Assembly: GCA_018819085.1 (NCBI GenBank)
Contig: JAHJQT010000022.1
Location: 1-14,973, forward strand
Length of the DNA stretch: 14,973 bases
From: Patescibacteria group bacterium
GTDB taxonomy: Bacteria; Patescibacteriota; Minisyncoccia; Portnoybacterales; UBA2143
Reading direction: 5' to 3'
Below the pieces are notes generated by a model that was not told where the DNA came from, did no database searches, and worked only from the letters and a program-made list of their open reading frames with translations. Positions within the stretch are counted from its first letter, which is position 1. Each line of letters opens with the position of its first letter. Made by a program: the position numbers and the translations under genes. Of the stretch, positions 12,624 through 14,973 are shown in pieces.

Positions 12624-14510
12624 TTAATCAGAATCAGAAAACTTATTTTCTATATTTACTTTTGATTTTATGTGATAGATAAAAATTGAATTTCCGATGA
12701 CAGTAACCGGTTCATATTGGGTTAACCAATTATAGTAGCCGGTTTTTTCTTTGTATTCAGGATTAGGAACACCTCTTCCACCTTGTAAGAATGTAGCAGA
12801 AACAGCAAGCCAACTATCTAATGGGAGTTCTTTTGGATCTCTGTCGCCCCACCATGATTGGTATTTATCGCCTAAGCGGTATTCAAGTGAATCTCCACCA
12901 AAATAATCAACATAGATTTTATCTATATCATTGTCATCAACAAACGTAGCTAGACGTTTTAAATCTTGTCCCCAGTCAAGATTAGAATCATTTACATACT
13001 TATACCCCTGACTTGGTCCACCAATTGATTCGTTAAAGAAAGATAAGAAATTAGGATAGATTTTAATTGTTCCAAAAGCGTACCAAGCAAATAATATAAT
13101 TATTATCGTATATTTAGCATAAGTTATGAAATGGCTCCAAGTAATCATTTTAACATTTTTAAATTCTTTTTTTGAATTAAGTTTAATTTTTTCCAAAAAT
13201 GGTCCTGAATAATCATTTAACCATTTTTCTATTTGTCCGCTAATTAAGATATAGATTATTGGGAATACAGGGAGTACGTGTCTAATCCCTATATTCAAAT
13301 TACTTGTAATACTTATATACCAGTATATAGCAAAGAAAGTAAGAAGCGCGAATTCAGTAAAGTATTTCTTTAGAAATAATCTCAATCTCTTAAATACTTG
13401 ATACTTAAACATTTTTTTAATTCTAGATTGAGATAAAACATATATTAAAGATATTAACATTAATAAAAGCAAAGGAAGTGGAACTTTAATAAGGAAAACA
13501 AATGGGAAATAATGAGGCCAGGCTGTTCTTGATATTTCTCCTAAGAAGTAAGTTGTATTTCCTCCTATTGCTCTTTGAAAAACCATTAAAAATCCTGTAA
13601 AGAATTGAGCATAAGGTCTAAGAATTGGTTTGTCAGAAGCCCAAATAACAGGATCAGCAAGTATTCGGTTTCCAAATGTTTTAAGATTAGCTTCTGCGTC
13701 TGCAAATTGTTTTTCAGCTGGGTAATTCCAAACATGAAATTGATAAACAGGCCAAACAAGAGCCATTGCAATTAATCCAATAAGAGCAAGTCCAATTATT
13801 GGTTTTAGAAATTTACGATTAATAATCATCCATACAATTATTATGAATATAAAATAGGGAATTAATAGAACAAGAGAAAACTTAGATAGAAGAGCGAGTC
13901 CAAATACAATTCCAGCAATAATTAAAGTTTTTGTATTCGTATTCTTTATCCATTTCATAAAATAGTAGATTGATATGAAAAAAGCAGCAGCTGCGACAAC
14001 ATCAGTAGTTACTAAACGTCCATTAGCAATAAAAGCAGGAGATAGAGAATAGAGGAATAAAGATGATACGCCAGCTGTATTTCCATAGAGCTCACGAGCC
14101 CATCTGAAAACATAAAATCCTAAGACAATCATAAATAAAAGCATTGGTAGACGAGCAAGAAGAATAATTTTGTCAGCGTTATTATTATTTCTAAAAAGAA
14201 ATTCTCTTCCAAAATCCCATTGTCCATTTAAATCTTCTGTCCATGGTTTTACTTGATCGGGAAAATAGACAGGATCATTTGTTATTTTAGAACCAAGCCA
14301 AACAGATAATCCAGCTAAATCTTTTAACAAAGGAGGATGTTCTGGATTAAGACGCATATCTTGTTTAACGATGTATGAATAACCAGCTGGAGTATGTGCA
14401 AGTTCATCCATTGTATTCGCATCGCCAAGCATACTAAAAAAGGCCAGTCCAAACATTAAAGTTAAAAGACAGACCGCTATAATATTTGTTGTTTTATTAT
14501 TTAATTTCAT
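12624..14510 (-). CDS. GT39/ArnT-like polytopic membrane glycosyltransferase
   Basis: A 628-residue GT-C fold protein related to protein O-mannosyltransferases and ArnT (dolichyl-phosphate-mannose-protein mannosyltransferase type). These enzymes move a sugar from a polyprenyl-phosphate donor to an acceptor on the outer membrane face. After the first membrane helix (about 9-28) the extracytoplasmic loop has the conserved acidic pair in MDELAH (D35, E36) and NPEHPPLLKDLAG (from 55). About ten more membrane helices follow. The C-terminal soluble part contains GGPSQGYKYVNDSNLDWGQDLKRL (497-520); the DSNLDWGQDL block is typical of bacterial members of this group. The acceptor, protein or glycan, cannot be told. 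It is the only gene in the window with a strong Shine-Dalgarno sequence. It is divergent from the exported protein at 14584. Confidence 0.85.
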   Translation of the reverse strand: MKLNNKTTNIIAVCLLTLMFGLAFFSMLGDANTMDELAHTPAGYSYIVKQDMRLNPEHPPLLKDLAGLSVWLGSKITNDPVYFPDQVKPWTEDLNGQWDFGREFLFRNNNNADKIILLARLPMLLFMIVLGFYVFRWARELYGNTAGVSSLFLYSLSPAFIANGRLVTTDVVAAAAFFISIYYFMKWIKNTNTKTLIIAGIVFGLALLSKFSLVLLIPYFIFIIIVWMIINRKFLKPIIGLALIGLIAMALVWPVYQFHVWNYPAEKQFADAEANLKTFGNRILADPVIWASDKPILRPYAQFFTGFLMVFQRAIGGNTTYFLGEISRTAWPHYFPFVFLIKVPLPLLLLMLISLIYVLSQSRIKKMFKYQVFKRLRLFLKKYFTEFALLTFFAIYWYISITSNLNIGIRHVLPVFPIIYILISGQIEKWLNDYSGPFLEKIKLNSKKEFKNVKMITWSHFITYAKYTIIIILFAWYAFGTIKIYPNFLSFFNESIGGPSQGYKYVNDSNLDWGQDLKRLATFVDDNDIDKIYVDYFGGDSLEYRLGDKYQSWWGDRDPKELPLDSWLAVSATFLQGGRGVPNPEYKEKTGYYNWLTQYEPVTVIGNSIFIYHIKSKVNIENKFSDSD

Positions 14511-14583
14511 TTTATTTTCTCCTTTACTATTTTATTATTATCAATTTTAACATATAATAGACAATATAACCAAATATATATAC
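14511..14583. promoter_or_regulatory. Divergent promoter region
   Basis: This 73-base gap must drive both the minus-strand glycosyltransferase and the plus-strand exported protein. On the + strand TATAAT (14553-14558) predicts a start at about 14565 and a 19-nt leader, but the -35 region is poor. On the minus strand a TTGTCT followed 18 bases later by TAATAA is a possible promoter overlapping the same bases. The extreme A/T content makes both uncertain. Confidence 0.4.
14519..14525 (-). promoter_or_regulatory. Shine-Dalgarno site of the GT39-like gene
   Basis: Read on the minus strand, AAAGGAG lies 8 bases before the ATG at 14510-14508, a near-ideal site and spacing. It fixes the start codon. 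No other gene in the window has a comparable site. Confidence 0.8.
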
Positions 14584-14973
14584 ATGAAAAATATAATTTA
14601 CGCTATTTTGTCTTTGGTTTTTATTGGAACAGCTCTGTTTTCTGCAAGTTTTCTTTCTGAAGGAGATGTTTTAGCTAAAAAGGCCTATTTGCCTAAACTA
14701 GATCTAATAAAAGGTGATGGTCCAGAAATTTATGTTTTAGAAAATGGAACAAGACATTGGATTCCTGACATAGAAACATTTAATAGTTTTAAATTTAAAT
14801 GGGGGAATATAAAGAATGTTTCTGATCTTATCCTAGAATCTTATCCACAGGCAGATGATTGGAAAAAAAGTAGTAAATATCCTGATGGAACTCTACTTCG
14901 TGGTTCTGGACCAAAAGTCTATTTAATTGAATTAGGCAAAAAGAGATGGATTCCAACAGCAAATATTTTTGAA
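14584..14973 (+). CDS. Exported protein with GSGPxVYxIExGxKRWIP repeats (3' incomplete)
   Basis: An ATG at 14584 opens a frame that stays open for 130 codons to the window edge. Residues 4-21 (IIYAILSLVFIGTALFSA) are a signal peptide or membrane anchor, with possible cleavage after VLA (29-31). Two copies of one motif follow, 63 residues apart: GDGPEIYVLENGTRHWIPDI (44-63) and GSGPKVYLIELGKKRWIPTA (107-126). Each is followed by an aliphatic/aromatic stretch; the full one is TFNSFKFKWGNIKNVSD. I know this motif from secreted, often multi-repeat proteins of Candidate Phyla Radiation bacteria, where its function is not established; a beta-rich surface-binding role is only a guess. The start has no Shine-Dalgarno sequence. 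The size and C-terminal domains are outside the window. Confidence 0.75.
   Translation, partial: MKNIIYAILSLVFIGTALFSASFLSEGDVLAKKAYLPKLDLIKGDGPEIYVLENGTRHWIPDIETFNSFKFKWGNIKNVSDLILESYPQADDWKKSSKYPDGTLLRGSGPKVYLIELGKKRWIPTANIFE

Overview
The window is AT-rich, gene-dense bacterial DNA, almost all on the + strand. It encodes single-copy housekeeping proteins (LysRS, SerRS, GreA, MreC, MreD, PBP2, an FtsQ-like protein). These sit beside families common in Candidate Phyla Radiation genomes: tandem AAA_14/DUF4143 ATPases, a membrane-anchored MerR-type protein, a GT39-type mannosyltransferase-like protein and an exported protein with repeated GSGPKVYLIE..KKRWIP units. Most start codons have no Shine-Dalgarno sequence and several promoters lie almost on the start codon. 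My inference is a Patescibacteria genome, probably Parcubacteria-like. No marker gene here proves this.

Layout. 1-50: intrinsic-terminator hairpin. 68-1090: membrane-anchored HTH protein. 1195-3807: two paralogous ATPases, each behind a TTGACA promoter overlapped by a perfect inverted repeat. 3810-4592: WecG/TagA/CpsF-family glycosyltransferase carrying an in-frame palindromic element. 4683-4964: small acidic single-pass membrane protein. 5043-8195: mreC-mreD-mrdA cell-elongation operon with overlapping genes. 8377-11591: greA-lysS-serS, broken up by palindromic repeats. 11766-12623: FtsQ-like protein. 12624-14510 (minus): large GT-C membrane glycosyltransferase, stop to stop against ftsQ. 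14584 to the window end: exported repeat protein, incomplete.

Together the genes cover envelope building (glycosyltransferases, elongasome, divisome) and translation/transcription upkeep.

The most unusual layer is the dispersed palindromic repeats. A composite element of about 115 nt, containing the hairpin ATTCCCGC-GAAA-GCGGGAAT, lies inside the glycosyltransferase reading frame and again at the 3' end of lysS, where it encodes the C-terminal tail and the stop codon. It is read in two different frames. A second family with ends AGGCCGTGCCTT / AAGGCACGGCCT fills the mrdA-greA and serS-ftsQ gaps and creates an alternative ftsQ start codon. Another 37-nt palindrome is translated inside the small acidic protein. 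This resembles Rickettsia palindromic elements and Neisseria dRS3/REP-type repeats, and is the best candidate here for something under-described. I see no CRISPR array, tRNA, rRNA, complete insertion sequence or transposase gene. No stretch over 300 bases lacks a gene.
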